From Pteria penguin (lineage: Eukaryota > Mollusca > Bivalvia > Pterioida > Pteriidae), in contig CM068588.1 in the NCBI GenBank assembly GCA_035048485.1, positions 30,254,769-30,318,768 on the forward strand: 64,000 bases of DNA. Direction: 5' to 3'. Below the pieces are notes generated by a model. It saw nothing but the letters and a program-made list of their open reading frames with translations, searched no databases and was not told where the DNA came from. The position numbers and the translations under genes are program-made. Numbering within the stretch: the stretch's first letter is position 1; every line of letters begins with the position of its first letter. This document shows, piece by piece, positions 34,200-47,384 of the stretch.

Positions 34200-36260
34200 C
34201 GCTGATTATTTTAATCTAATCTTTCTTTGTCGTAATTTACATAAAAGCTCATTTGCAGTTTACTGAAGAAAAAGAAAAAAAAGAAGGAGAAGACTTTGCA
34301 AAAGTTTTCATAAAGTTAGCGATAGCTTAACAGAATTACAGAGACTTTTCAAAATTAAAATCCAAATTATTATAAGACATAAGTAAAAAGATGAAATATA
34401 TATAGATTGAATACCTTGTTGATGTGTTCATTTTATGATATGATCATATACGTCGAGAAGAATAATCTCTAGTAATCATACTGTAAATCTACAATAGTCT
34501 CTGATTTCTTTCAAAAAGGTAAAGATTCTTAATATCAATATTAATCAAATATGTAGTATGCTTCGGATTATGACTAAACGTACTATATAATTTTAAGCAA
34601 CAGAGTAACATTATTCATATCCAAACCTTTTACATAACTATCACACAAAATTTTAACGGGGGTTCGTATACGGTAATGCTTATCTGAGATATATACTAGT
34701 ATAGGAAGGATTACATCGATGAATTTCAAATAAATTTGAAAAAAATATAATCTATAAAACACTATTTGTCTTTTTTTTAAACAAGCATAAACCAGTTTCT
34801 GTTGCGATCAATCCTGCTGTTAAAAGCGTGCTTCACTCGTGATAACTGAATGTCCACCACATAATTGGTCGTTAGTTTTTTCATTCTTAATTGCATGTGG
34901 GTTGCTCAGATGCCCATACGCTGAAACCATTAAAATTCTTTATTTACATGCAGTGTTGGGACAATTACTTCTACTAAACTTGTTGCCATTTACCCTCTCC
35001 ATTATTCGTTTTCTCTTCATTTTTAGTTTTTGTTATTGTATGGACGACATAGTATGTTATTATGATTTTTTTTCTATACAAACTAAGAAGGGCAAAATAT
35101 CGATCAAATTATTTCATCCGGGTTAAAAAAATATAATTTGCATTCGACATCGATAGCATGACGCACTGAAATCATCGCACAAAACATGTCTTGTATGGGG
35201 ACACCTCTTCAAACAAAATGTTCTTGGGTGTTGTACAGTGACTATCAGGGTGGTGGGAAATCTCATTCCCTCTGACTGTTAGTTGGGACTCTTATGTATC
35301 AGGGACCTTTATTAAGACGAACAAAGGGATTATTTGCCCATGTTGTTGTCAATGTAAGATTTTTATATCAAAAATAGTTATTTATATTTCTACCGGAGTA
35401 ATTCTTTAATCCTTCGATGGAGGTCAAACGTCTATTTATCCTTCCTAACGATGGACATTTTGTTTGAATCTAAAATTCTAGTCCATTTTTTTACCTATAT
35501 TTGTTCAGTTTCACGTTCTTTATATCTTATTTAACACGTATTGTATATTGATCACCTATACATCCTTTTAGGTGTCATTAAATAAAATGACGATTTTTCA
35601 TTCCTTTTATCATTTAATATTACTGCACTAATTATTTCGGTTCAACAAGGTCTCATCGTACTGGACTTAAGACGACATGTTATATAGATGTTATCATGCT
35701 CTGTTAATGCCCATTATTCGGAGAGATATGGTCATGTAATGACATAATAATAAAATAATTCATTGTCGTAATATCACTTTCATCAAATTAGTGATTGTCT
35801 AGCATAATTCCCTTCTCAATTTTCAGAACATAATGGTATTAAAATTCTTAGAAGACAGGACGTATAAATATGTCGAGAGTTTGACAAAGGTATATGAATA
35901 TACACTAAATGACACTAACACATACGAAACCAGATAATCGATTATGGATTAATGTAGAAATCTCAAAGAATATTAATGCTGAAAACTCAGGAAGAATACT
36001 GTAATTACACGACCTACTGTAGAGTATGCGACATTTATGGATACCTTCCTTACTGCTTAATACAAACGTACATGACTATATATCATGAATATTGCGCTTA
36101 AAATAAACGCACAGTGACACAAGCATCTAGATAAAAATGTAGGATGCACTGTGCTTTACAAGGAAGATGCTTGTACATGTCTAAGGGTCTCATCTTATAT
36201 GTCTATTTGCAATACCATATTATCAGTTCATATTGTCACATTTCGTAAAAGAAACGACAT
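34200..36260. other. Non-coding; one type B fragment
   Basis: 35250-35325 has CTCTGACTGTTAGTTGGGACTC and ATCAGGGACC, the inverse of the type B tail at 24615-24655. The rest is AT-rich, with no gene recognised. Confidence 0.45.
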
Positions 36261-36264
36261 CAAA

Positions 36265-36275
36265 CACACACACAA

Positions 36276-36331
<56 letters not shown>
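36265..36331. repeat. (CA)n(GA)n microsatellite
   Basis: CA units followed by about 22 GA units. A shorter (AG)n tract lies at 36487-36514. Confidence 0.97.
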
Positions 36332-36335
<4 letters not shown>

Positions 36336-36481
36336 GTGATTTAAAGAATGTATAGTAATTGTATATAACTATAAGCCAACTGCATAACTAAGCCTATATG
36401 GATATTCATATTTAACTCTATCTCAATGCATCCACTGCTCCATTACATGTATTGCATATCCTCATTATCGATATTTAGTGA

Positions 36482-36516
<35 letters not shown>

Positions 36517-36707
36517 CTTTAAATAGCTTTTAAAATGCCAAACAATTCCTCACAATTAGAGACTGAGTTCCGGTGTTATTCCACACATTTTTATTTCCAA
36601 CACCGTTCATTTGATAGTGAGAAATTTTCATATGTTCAGTATGTCGTTTAATTTGCAAACCAATCATATTTAATTTCGGCTGACAATCAGACGTGGAGTT
36701 TATTTAT

Positions 36708-37240
36708 TTAAATCGGTTCTCTTATGTACTGTAAAGATAAAATAAGTTGTCGTCCATTTAAAGATGACTCGCCTGGTACTGCATATAGAATGGTAAGGCA
36801 ACCATATTTGGTAATGTATAATGCCCTAGGGCCATAGAGATACTTTGTGATTGATCTATACACAATACAATTATCGTGCATCCTTGATAGCACCAGCTGA
36901 AACGTGTCCAATTCCAGGTCTTCAAGCCTAGTCCATCTTCTGGCATTATCCTCTTTGATGTAACTGAAAGTGTAACTTGTATTACCATATGCCATTCATT
37001 GAACTTATGTCAATGAATTTATCTTAGGATTTAATACAGATTTGATTCTCATACTTGAGATATCCTGGTAATAAACTGAAGGATTGTTAACGATGTTGAC
37101 TTTTCCATTAATGAGATGTCCAATAGGACTATATCTGGATGCAGATGAAGAGTATGAATAAGTGGTAGGGTTTTGAGTAAGATGCTTGATATCTAGGTTC
37201 TGCAAAATCCTTTTAAACGTTTAATTATCACTCGCCCTTG
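36708..37240 (-). mobile_element. Type A-like RT, N-terminal fragment
   Basis: The minus strand reads SRYSPIGHLINGKVNIVNNP (counterpart of YSPCGHVITGDLDIVK) at about 37140-37070. Further on it reads EDNARRWTRLEDLELDTF (counterpart of EYATRWAKREEVQVDTL) near 36950. The order and spacing match the N-terminal part of the type A protein. No catalytic motif is present. Confidence 0.65.
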
Positions 37241-38000
37241 ATCGCTCTTTGATAATCTTTGATCAACGAAGAGAGAAGGCAAGCATCGCTGTAAATACAC
37301 CAAAACTGGAGGCAAGTTACCACATAAATGAAGGTCAAATATTGCAGTGCAGTACTCTAACGCAGTCAAATGCACGTCCGATAACAGGAAAGATAATAAT
37401 CTTCTACTTCACAACGTAATTTTCACAAGGTCCACAGAAGATGGTTGATCTTAGTAAGCCATGAAGAACTTGATTTTGACACTGCGATATATATTTGTCA
37501 CAACGTAATACGGGGGTGTATGCATGCACGAAGCATTTTGCAGATGTTTATCTTTTCGTTGAAAATTCTTTTTTTTTTCTACTCTATTTGCGTAGTCATT
37601 ATAAGCAGAAGACTCCTCGAAAAACAAAACTCTCTTTTCACGACAAAACTATTATCCACCATAGTTTATGAAAAAGAAAACCGTTATGAACCCTTTGCCA
37701 AAAATTTTAAGCTGGTTAAATGCAACTAGGAAGAAAAGATTTTAGCTTTAATATCCTTATGTCTCTGGCGAGACAGATCTACCTACCTTAAACACTAAGA
37801 CACCAGAGATAATGGTGAATCAAGAACATATATATGATATTTCTACAATGCTCTGTTTTAGTAATAGCAATAACATGTATGAAGTATTTCGATGTGCAAA
37901 TATATGTACTTCAAATCATTATTGAAAGGTTTGTGTATATTTTTTTTCTTCATCCCCCTGACATTTTTCATTTATTTCCTGAGTCTATATGAATGTTGAT
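37241..38000. other. Non-coding
   Basis: No gene or clear repeat is recognised. The minus frame at 37193-37375 is open but unassigned. Confidence 0.35.
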
Positions 38001-38004
38001 CAAT

Positions 38005-38300
38005 GCGAAATACGAAAGTAATTGGTGTCAAGTGACAATGGTACTAAGAACAATGTACCACATCAGACATTCACGGATCCCTGAAATTCAGTGTTGTTTC
38101 ACATTCATTTATATATAGAGTGCTGGGTTATATTTGTTTCTTCTGTATTTAAAGACATCTATGGCGGGTGTGACTAGCCATTAAGGAGACGGTTCCTCCT
38201 TCCGGGCACCTGGTCTCACCTCTGAATTTCAAGGGTCCGTGAATATCCGCTGTGGTGTATTGTTGCTAGTGCCATAGTCACTTGATACCGGTTATTTTCG
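38005..38300. repeat. Repeat family R copy with both ends inverted
   Basis: AAATACGAAAGTAATTGGTG...ATTCACGGATCCCTGAAATTC at the left reappears inverted at the right (GAATTTCAAGGGTCCGTGAA...TAGTGCCATAGTCACTTGAT). The structured segment (GGGCACCTGGTCTCACC) lies in the minus orientation at 38154-38247. Confidence 0.7.
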
Positions 38301-38899
38301 TATTTTGCGTCACACACATATAGTCCACTCTCTGAGCAGTGGAATATATGTTGTCTTGACATACACTCTGTATACTTTGTCAGTGAGATATATGTTATCT
38401 TGACATACACTCTGTATACTTTGTCAGTGAACCATTTATTTTTTTTTTAGGAAAGTAGACATTGGTAGCAGGTATGCTGCTAAGATCTTTTGACGAAACA
38501 AATTGGCTAGCTGTTTATAGGGTGTGGATATGTTTTACTTTTTGATCGTTCGCCTGAACATTGACACATGATTATTGTCATTGTCAATGATATTTGAATG
38601 CAAAACCGGCCTTTTTATTATTAAGAACATTACAGATGTTCAAGGTGTTTATGACTTGATTGGTAAATTTTAGTTTTAGAAGAAGCGGTGCGAACCATCC
38701 TCTGTTAGACGAACTGGGTTGAATCATTTAAATTTGGCAACGTCTCAAATCACAATCAAACGAAAGACACTTTGGCATCATTATTATCTGCTTCTTCATC
38801 AAGAAAAATCGCAGATATATATATATTGTGCTGAGTTTACTGGGTATATCTAGACATATTTTGTAAAAAAAAAAACTGAATTAATTCTAAGGTGAAATA

Positions 38900-38975
38900 C
38901 TTTTAAGTAAACAACGAGGAAGCACCGAAAGGTTAACCATATCTCGAAGTCCATGGAATAAAACGAAGATGACAT
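38900..38975 (+). repeat. Dispersed repeat shared with 61022-61090
   Basis: AGTAAACAACGAGGAAGCACCGAAAGGTTAA and CATGGAATAAA correspond to TAGGTAAACAACGAAGAAATATCGAAGGGTTAA and CATGGAATAAA at 61022. The nature is unknown. Confidence 0.55.
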
Positions 38976-39099
38976 AAAGAACATGCTGGGCGTTTCAATT
39001 AAAAATTTATATGTTGCATACAGTGAACAAATATTTCAAGAAACCATCGGTATTCATATTTACACCTGTACTAGTCGATTTTTGTTAATTTTATCGTAC

Positions 39100-39580
39100 G
39101 AAGCTGAATTTATCTGGGTAGGGTCAACATAAAAAGCAACAAACAAAAACATTTAATTTAACATACAGATATATTAATAATAAGATAATTTTTTTTACAT
39201 ATCTACATGCATTATACCCTAACAATAAATATAGAACATATATACCTTTAAACAAACTCAAAATTAAAGACTCAACAGAATCCAGTTCCAGCGTTTCGTT
39301 CTTGGATCTTGTGCTGAATATTGACCAAGACGGTAAACTTGATACTTCGCTGTATGATAAAGGAGACAATTGCAATTTTCCTATTAACTTTCCATATATG
39401 TCTAGTAATATTCCCTTATTACCAGTATATTTTTATATGTTTCAACTTATCCGGTATGGTGGATTTTCTTTCATTCACGGAGGCAAACAACTGAGTGAAA
39501 AGTTAATATTAACAAGGATACAAAAACGCGTTTAACGTTTACATTCTGCAAATTTTTAGTTCGCTATAAAGGGCTTCTTG
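39100..39580 (+). mobile_element. Type A-like RT, C-terminal fragment
   Basis: The plus frame reads IKDSTESSSSVSFLDLVLNI, DTSLYDKGDNCNFPINFPY, SSNIPLLPVYFYMFQLIRY and GKQLSEKLI, matching KETTETSNSTSYLDIMLSF and following residues of the element at 25340. The frame breaks after 39535. Catalytic motifs are absent. Confidence 0.75.
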
Positions 39581-39639
39581 CGCTTATCGGAAATCATGTT
39601 CTCTATTTTGTCTCGTATAATGGACGTGCCTCGCTGACT

Positions 39640-40010
39640 ACCGCTCGGTATCTTAACACTTTTCTTATCCGTAGAATTGGCTTCATCTGCACCACAACAT
39701 GAAATGAACTAAGCATGTTACCAATGTGAATACTAGTAATCAAATCATCTTTCTTACTGTAGTCTGAATCATCCCTACGTTTGCATAATTGCATCTCGTT
39801 AGCACAGTCAAACATGTGGATGATTCGGACTACATATGAGCAAACCGGCAAATTTGACATAGGTATGGGGAAAATGTGTGTAGAGCCATCAGACGATAGA
39901 TCGGGGGTAAGTTTTTATTGCCGATCGTTTGCTTAATATTTATATATGTTTGATATTGCTCCATTTGATGCCGAAATGGGTAGAATCGTGCCGGCCAACT
40001 CAATGTTAGG
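39640..40010. repeat. Repeat shared with 52399-52720
   Basis: It contains AAACCGGCAAATTTGACATA, AGATCGGGGGTAAGTTTTTATTGCC and TTTGATGCCGAAATGGGTAG, each matched at 52548-52710 with minor changes. An inverted ATGATTC / GAATCAT pair flanks a short loop. Confidence 0.75.
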
Positions 40011-41099
40011 AGTTGTGGCCTTATCGGTCAAATAGTGTAATGACTTGCGGTTACTCTCTCACTATTTTGATTTTTACAATTTTACATATCAAGCAATAGA
40101 TGTTTTGGGTGAAACGATGACGTTTCATCAGTGTTTGGCAGATGTGAGGAATAATTCCGTTTCGTTATGAATGATATCGGAAATTGTTCGGCTTTTTGGT
40201 TTTTGGTTTTGATATCCAGGAATAAAGAACTACATGTATATACTATATCAATAAGGAGGAGAAGTACATATTAATGGAAATCAATTCTGTGAAACAATGC
40301 CTTTGTAACCCGTGACATATTAATCCGTCGAAATGCCGTATTGGCTCATATGCTATCGCCTACTTAAATATCTATAAAAGTTAAAAAACGATATCATATA
40401 ATCATAAAATATACACGACAGTATTAATTTAATAAATCCTTCATTTAATCTCCTCGTACGACACGCAAGAGGATAAAAAGGTCTATTTGAACGGAATTTT
40501 CAATAGGACGTTGCATGCAAAAGATGAATGTAAACTTATCCTGTAAAGATACATCCACAAGGCATTACCACAGGGTTATGATAATATAGTAGTCATAGAA
40601 TATTGGCACAATTTGGTTCTGTATATCTTCAGAAAAAAATGAAATAATTCATATACATATTAGAGTGCTTTCCACTATCAATATCCTGAAAAGGCATCCA
40701 AAAATAGCACAGAAAACTATAAGATAAATAAAAGCTTTTAGTAAGCAGATGTTATCTAAATGATTTCAAGGAGATCATTGCCCGCATTAAACGATGCCAA
40801 GATGTAAATTATTAAAAAGGCTTTTAAGTAATATTATATATGAGCTTTATTTGCTATCTTTGCTAATGAAATTATAAATTCAATTCGAAATTGATGTTTA
40901 AGAAATTAAATTCTTTATTTTATTTTCTTGTACATCGTTTTATAACATTATATCATATATAGGTTGAATAATGATATCTGACTATGGACCATGATAATGA
41001 AGAATCTCTTGTTACAGAACAATAATGGTTGCTCGCCTCTTTGTAATAAAATAGAGATGGTATCTGGCAGACTGGTGGATTTAACACTCTCTTCCAGAT
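40011..41099. other. Non-coding
   Basis: AT-rich. Near 40110-40140 the minus strand has CACTGATGAAACGTCATCGT, discussed and rejected as a ribozyme. No gene is recognised. Confidence 0.4.
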
Positions 41100-41320
41100 G
41101 AACAGATCCACCTATCAAAGAGGAAGGAGAAAGAGAAAGAGTTCGCGGTAGGGCAGAAATCACCAAGAAAATATAAAACAAAAATACATAACAAGTAATG
41201 TAATACATGAAATGACATTACAATAAAATTGATTGTAAGACTGATGCAATACCAATTTAGGACGGTAAGGTGAGTAACAAACGGTACTCATTTGGTTTGG
41301 TTAACCACCTATCAAAACAA
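41100..41320 (-). mobile_element. Type B Penelope-like element tail fragment
   Basis: ATTTAGGACGGTAAGGTGAG and CATTTGGTTTGGTTAACCACC match the tail at 24290-24360. No RT sequence is attached. Confidence 0.55.
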
Positions 41321-41764
41321 TGAGTTCCACACTAATTCTAAAAGTCTACAGCACGGACTTATTAAGAGTGTGTGTTATGAATATGTTGATATTAATGTAA
41401 AATAATATGTTCCTCTTTTGCAACGTTGCTGTTGTGAGCTTGTGGGAAAATGATCCATTTGATTACGCAAAACTTAATGACAGATTTTTCTATGCAGTAA
41501 AAGGATATTAGTATCATTTGAAGCATCTAAAAATAGAAAGTTTTCTTATGATCATGAAACTGAGACATAAACAGCTAGTCCTGAACTAGTAAACTGAACA
41601 AATATATATATATAAAGCACAAATAGAATCAGTGAAACACCTGGGAGTACTATGGACCTTGGATCTCCGAAGAAATACCTGTAGAAAATAAAGACAAATT
41701 AGACAAACATATAAAGCACAAAGACGCTACAGCTAACAGGGCACCCTATATTTCACTTATATTC

Positions 41765-41866
41765 GTTCCCCGTCTGGGACTCGAACCCACGACCTATGGT
41801 ACCGAATCACCCAGCTGTCATGCATCCGACCCTCTAACCGACTGAGCTACCCGAGCAATGCTGGGT
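41765..41866 (-). mobile_element. tRNA-derived SINE head or tRNA pseudogene
   Basis: On the minus strand GGGTAGCTCAGTCGGTTAGA is a good A box and GTGGGTTCGAGTCCCAGA an excellent B box, spaced as in a tRNA. The acceptor arms do not pair (GCTCGGG against CAGACGG...) and the anticodon arm is irregular, so I do not call a functional tRNA. Confidence 0.7.
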
Positions 41867-42099
41867 ATTATCGTCAGCTGCAGTTATCGACGGTATTTTT
41901 ATCAATTACTCCTTGGTGACCTCAAAAGTTCGTATCTAGCCCGGTATCGGATACTTACATAGAGAATCATGTCTGTTCGGGTGTTTCGGAGTTTTACCAT
42001 GCGCGTTTGTTTACATCGGCAACGTAAGTATCGAGTCACGTTTAGCTTCCTTAAAGTTGAATAACACAAATCTGCCATTTTATACACACTCTTAACGAT

Positions 42100-43973
42100 C
42101 TGTAACATGTGTAGAACCAGAAAATTCCTATATAAAAATCCTAAAATTAGGGTGAAATTAATTTTAGTATGTTTTTATAGTATTTGGCCTCAACCGGGGA
42201 AGGGGGTATTAGTTTGCAAGGGGGTAGCGGCTATGACATGGGCTGGGAATTATTCAGTTTATGATAATAATGTACATACCCCCCCCCCCCCCCCAAAAAA
42301 AAAAGAGATATTCTTCATATGGGGTTTTAATTGATAGGAGTTATGAAATATTTCGTAACAATTATTTTGAAATGGCTTCCTGTCCTACATTGTTTTATAT
42401 AAACTGTTATCAATTAATATTAACAAACACACAAATATTCTACATTTTCTGTCACACAAGCATTGTTTACGCGTTAGATGGCCCAGCAATTGACTCTTGC
42501 AAAGAAACCACGGGTTCGAGTGTTTTATGCACCTACAAAAATGGCTCATTCAGAGTGGTGAAATGTTAGGGAGGCCCAAACTCTTTCCTTAAAAAGACAT
42601 GAAATACACTTTTTAGATACCTATAAATAATTTACTTGTATCACAATATACCAAAGAATAAGTAAGTTACAAAGCATATTTTATAGTCAACAAACTCTAA
42701 AAATTTCACCGGTTTATCTTGAGTACTTTACAAGATATGAGGATTTGAAAATGGACAATATTGCATTTTCACGCGTTTTTCAAGCAAATGAAAGTGCACA
42801 ACCTCGCAGTTTTATGAGTGTATAACTTAATCAGTTATGCATCAATTTGTGATTTATTTATATTAATCTACTTTGTGTACTACAGGTATTACGAAAAAAG
42901 ATAAAAACATTGGTTTTAAGTCTTATCATCTCAAATATAATCTCTTAAACTTGACGAAGAATGCTTTTTTACTTTGATGAAAATGACGAAGTCCAAATGT
43001 CCAAGGTCATTTTTCTAAAAACTTATACAAGGATTCATAATAATGTAAAAACTTATTTAAAATGGTTACTTATAAGGATATTTGAAGGAATTTAGATTGT
43101 ATGACAAAAAATAAGCTCTGTATAAGCAAAAACATTTTTACCTAAATCAGGGGCGGATAACTCTTTAAAAAATGTGAAAATATCACATACCTTTTAATTT
43201 ATCATAGTATAGCTTAATTTTTGTATATAAATCTACTATATTATATTCATTATTTTAAAAACATAAAAACTTTTAATAAAAATGTTATAATCTCAAATAT
43301 AAACTCTTCATAAATACAAATTGTCATAAAGTTTGGTTGATTTCAATTCCTGTTCTTTATGTCTCATTCATGATAATCCTTCACAATTAACAGGAAACCT
43401 GATAATTAGTCCTTGTCTTTCATTAATATGAATACCCAGTTTATTAAGATCGCTAATTAATATCTTGAAAGCTGTTAAAATGTACGAAATGAAGGTTGAT
43501 ATTTGCTGGGTCAGACAGCTGGTTGAGGTGATATTACGTAATAATTTAGCCGCGCAGGTGACAGGTGATCGCCCTAGACGACGTTACCCCGATATACCCT
43601 CGATATATTGAAAATATTGCAACTTGATTAGGATGTAAACTATTAAAGATATTATAGAATTCGTCTTGGGACTGGCCATCTGATTGTACATGACGAGGAG
43701 TCAAACGCTGTCGCTGGTGTTTTCATGCGAGCTGTACTGAAAAATACACGTTTACGAGTGCTAATTACAGGTATATCGGGAATATTAAAATTAGAATTAT
43801 TTTCTATAAAGTCTTCAATACACAGTTATCTAAATAAAAAATTACAAATTAAAAACCTTTATTTCTTTTTTTTTTTCGTGAATCTTAGGTCACGCGACGA
43901 TTGGCGTTTCGTAGTACCTTAACATAACTTGTTCTCTTATTGTTATATACTTGTTCTCTCATTTTAATATCTA
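42100..43973. other. Non-coding
   Basis: A C-tract lies at 42281-42294. The rest is AT-rich with short open frames that I cannot assign. Confidence 0.4.
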
Positions 43974-44132
43974 CAGAGGTGGATTTATGGGGGTCGCTCC
44001 CCCTTTTTGCCAGGTATGAGTAAATCTTCAGATTTCGCCCCTAAATTGGCAGAGTATTTTGGTTTATATTGGACTTTCACTTGTGCGCCTCCCCCCCCCC
44101 CCTCCCATTTCGAAATTCTGGATTCGCCACTG
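43974..44132. mobile_element. Small MITE with CAGWGGYGGAT-type ends
   Basis: The left end CAGAGGTGGATTTA and the inverted right end CAGTGGCGAATCCAGAATTT are imperfect terminal inverted repeats, enclosing a short GC-rich body with C tracts. No coding capacity. The hAT-like assignment is a guess. Confidence 0.55.
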
Positions 44133-45409
44133 ATATAAATACCAAAATTAATCAAAGAGGATTAAAACCAACTCATTTGAATCAAAAGAGGCTCTTAGTC
44201 TCGTCATTTTTCCTTTAACAAAAAATGTCTTCCTTAAAAATGAATAAATTATCCCCCCACCTTCCTTTCGCAGAGGTCAAAACTTATCTGCAATTAAAAT
44301 GTAAGTCTGAAGTTGTAAACAGTGGGGGCAGTGTAAACTAAATGATGAAGTGATGTCTTATTTTATCGAACAATATATGTCTTGGTATTTATTTCTGTAT
44401 ATAATTCTATACGACAATACGTGGAGGTCGCCCCGAGTCAGAGGAAACACGTGTAAAATCGTATTAATAGAGCTACAAAACTACAATAAACCATAGGAAA
44501 TCGTCAAATATTTAATTAATGTAAATACCAATAATTATCAATTCGAATATAAAAATCGTTCATAGTAAGTATTAACCCACGCGCCCACGCTGTTCTTTAA
44601 ATTACATCATGAATGATGAAATGAAACTTTTGAGAAATAAAACTTTGTAAATAATAGCTACGGGGTCATTTTTTCACAAATAAGATAATCATAATTACTT
44701 CTATAGACATTGTTTTCGTTATGTGTTCTCATATTTGAGAACTTTATAATGTACGATTGTTTAATATCTATATCGATGTAATCAAATGACTCGTGAAAAC
44801 AATATGGCAGACCGTTGTTTTGGCAAAGAGGAAGATGCTATCTTTTTATTTTCAAATGTTTGTAGTCATTTCTAGGTATATTTTCATAAAAATGGTATCA
44901 AATGAATAGGGTGAAACATACTTATCGCATATTATGGGCCGGTAGAAATAAATTAAAAACTAAATTTTATATATATAAAAATCTTATGTGTGCCCGCATC
45001 GCACATCGTTTTCGCTTCGGCGATCAGCTGTTTACAGGTAATGGACGTATCTACCTGAAAAACCTTACTTCACTGGATTTGATACAACCGTGACCCCGAA
45101 CAACGCCAGTGAACATATCGCTTTTATGCTCATTGATTCTGAGCGCGCCGTCAATTATAAGGCAAAATAAACATCTCGCTGTACCGCCGCGGTATCGTTA
45201 GATATTTTAATGATTTTAGCTATTTTCAAATTGCCCTAATTTCTTTATTTCTACTCCAAATGAGATGAAATTTGAGAAACGAGAAGAAAACAAAATGAAT
45301 ATTCTAATGATATGATTCTGATTTACATGTTGAAAATATTTCCAGATAAATTATTGATGCAAAAATTGCAAACAACACAATTTGATTAATTTGAACTTAG
45401 TCATTTCCG
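44133..45409. other. Non-coding, upstream of the transposase relic
   Basis: Nothing is recognised. I looked for terminal inverted repeats matching sequence beyond 47384 and found none convincing. Confidence 0.35.
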
Positions 45410-47384
45410 ATGGGCCTCACTAGAAATGTCAAGAAGTGCCGCTGCAAAGGCATTTGGGGTCCCAGGACGACCTTGATAGACAAGTTAAGTGGCAGAGTAC
45501 CAACAGAACCCACCCAACCTGTTCTAACCATTAAGGAGGAGGAAACCATAGTTAATTACTTAAAATTAATGAATGAAATTGGATATCCTTTAACCAGAAA
45601 GGAACTTCTTTAAGAGGTTAAAAAAATTCTAGATGCCGATGGCAGACCAACACCATTCAAGGATAACTGGCCTGGTAAAGATTGATATGCCAATGTTTCA
45701 GTCCAGGCATCCTGAAATTACTGAAAGGACGCCCTCGGCTTTGGGTCAAGAGCGGACAATCGTTACATATGAAATGATTGAAAGCTGGTATAATACACTG
45801 ATGAAATTCCTAGAAGATGAGGTTCCAAACTAGAAAGAGGTTATAACAAACCCCAGACGCATTTTCAATGCCGATGAATCAGGTATCCCGTTGAGTGTAA
45901 AATCGGGCAAGGTCCTTGCACCAACTGGTGCACGTCATGTGTACAATATAGTCAGTGGTGACAAATCTCAAGTAACAGTACTTGCTTGTCTCAATGCATT
46001 AGGAGACTTTATGCCCCTAATGATTGTGTACCCAGGGCAACGCTTTCGAGATGTGGGTTTGTCCGGTTTTGAGGATGCTAATTTTGGTCACAGTTTAAAC
46101 GGTTGGATGGACTCTGAACTATTTCTGGATTTTGTTCATCACTTTTTAGAGTACGTTAAAATGAAAGAAACCCCCCTGCCTGTCATACTGTTTGTAGATG
46201 GTCATAGCACACATATATCGCTGGTAACATCAGAGTATTCCGCCTAAAATGGTATAGTGTTGTACTGCCTACTTCCAAACTCAACACATATGCAGGCGTG
46301 CGATATCGGAATTTTCTCGCCAATGAAATCGTCATGGACGAAGGAAGTAAAAAGCTGGCAGATGGATCATATTGGTGAAGTGCTTACAAAGAAGCAGTTC
46401 CCTGCTGTTTTCAAAAGAATATGGGTTACTTGTGCAACATTAGAAAATTCAGTGCAGGGGTTTAAACGGTTTGGATTATTCCCTTTGACGATTGAGGATA
46501 TAGATCTAAGTAAACTGGGACCTTCAAAACTCGCACCAAAGAATGAGACTGCTTTACCATCAGAATCACACATAGAACCAGAGATTGGTGAAACGGGTTC
46601 TGTTGAATCCGCTGAGGCCCCTAACGTCCCGGCCAATGAGAACGAGGAACCTGGTCCTGTTGAAGCGTCTGAAGCCCAAAACATCCCGCCTGATGAGCCA
46701 AATGCTGATGCACAACAAGCGAATTGTGAGGAACGTCCGTCTGTTATTGCATCAACAGCCACAACACCCGTGTCTGAGGTAAAGACGAGTGTCCAGTTAA
46801 AAATACTTACCGACTCGTCAAATAAGAGAAGAAATGAGAATTATGTAAGTCCCGTTCTGCAAACCATTCTACAAATTCCAGAACCGCCCACAAAGAAACC
46901 AAGCAGCAGACTTCGCGATAAATTGCCGAAAGGGTTGTCCGGAAGAGTAGCTTTAGAAATGAAGCGCGAGAAAGAAAGGAAAAAGAAAGAAGAGCAAGAT
47001 GCAAAAGAGGAGAGGAAAAGAGAAAGAACACGGAAAAAGATAGAAAGAAAGGAGAAAAATAGGAAGAACATTGAACGATTACAGAAAAAGAAGAAGAATA
47101 CTGCTAAGAAACGAGAGGTCAAACAAACAGAGATCATCAGAATCAAACAACTCCGATATAGAAAATATTGATCAATTATGTGAAAGCGACTCAGATCTGC
47201 TTGATAACGAAGTGTGTGCAGTATATGCGACATGCGAGAGGGGGATTGTCCTGCAGATTGCTGGGTAGGGTGTGACAGTTGTAGTCGGTGGTTTCACCGG
47301 TTCTGTTGTAATGACAATGAAATAATGGAACTGCCAACAAGTGAAATTGGAGACCATCCATTTGTGTGCTTCTACTGCCGTTAG
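45410..47384 (+). pseudogene. pogo-type DDE transposase with C-terminal PHD-like finger, inactivated
   Basis: An intact version would cut and paste the element at TA sites. Seen in order: an N-terminal helix-turn-helix/CENP-B-like region (MGLTRNVKKCRCKGIWGPRT, then TIKEEETIVNYLKLMNEIGY and DADGRPTPFKDNWPGKD). The DDE_1 catalytic core follows, with FNADESGIPL near 45865, LFVDGHSTHIS near 46188 and QACDIGIFSPMKSSW near 46290 supplying the acidic triad. Then come an acidic Pro/Glu linker, a Lys/Arg/Glu coiled coil (46950-47130), an acidic stretch and a finger CSICDMREG...CDSCSRWFH...VCFYC (47219-47384). Lesions are stops at 45611, 45683, 45831 and 46245 and frameshifts near 45690 and 47130-47220. 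Confidence 0.85.

Noticed and set aside
40110..40140. Second hammerhead ribozyme (minus strand CACTGATGAAACGTCATCGT)
   Set aside because: CTGATGA and a stem are present, but the required GAAA is replaced by TTTCA, so the core is incomplete.
41765..41866. Functional tRNA gene on the minus strand
   Set aside because: The A and B boxes are good but the acceptor arms do not pair and the anticodon arm is irregular, so it is better read as a SINE head or tRNA pseudogene.
46367..47233. Long minus-strand frames opposite the transposase
   Set aside because: Shadows of the biased, charged plus-strand coding sequence; the plus strand carries the conserved DDE and finger motifs.
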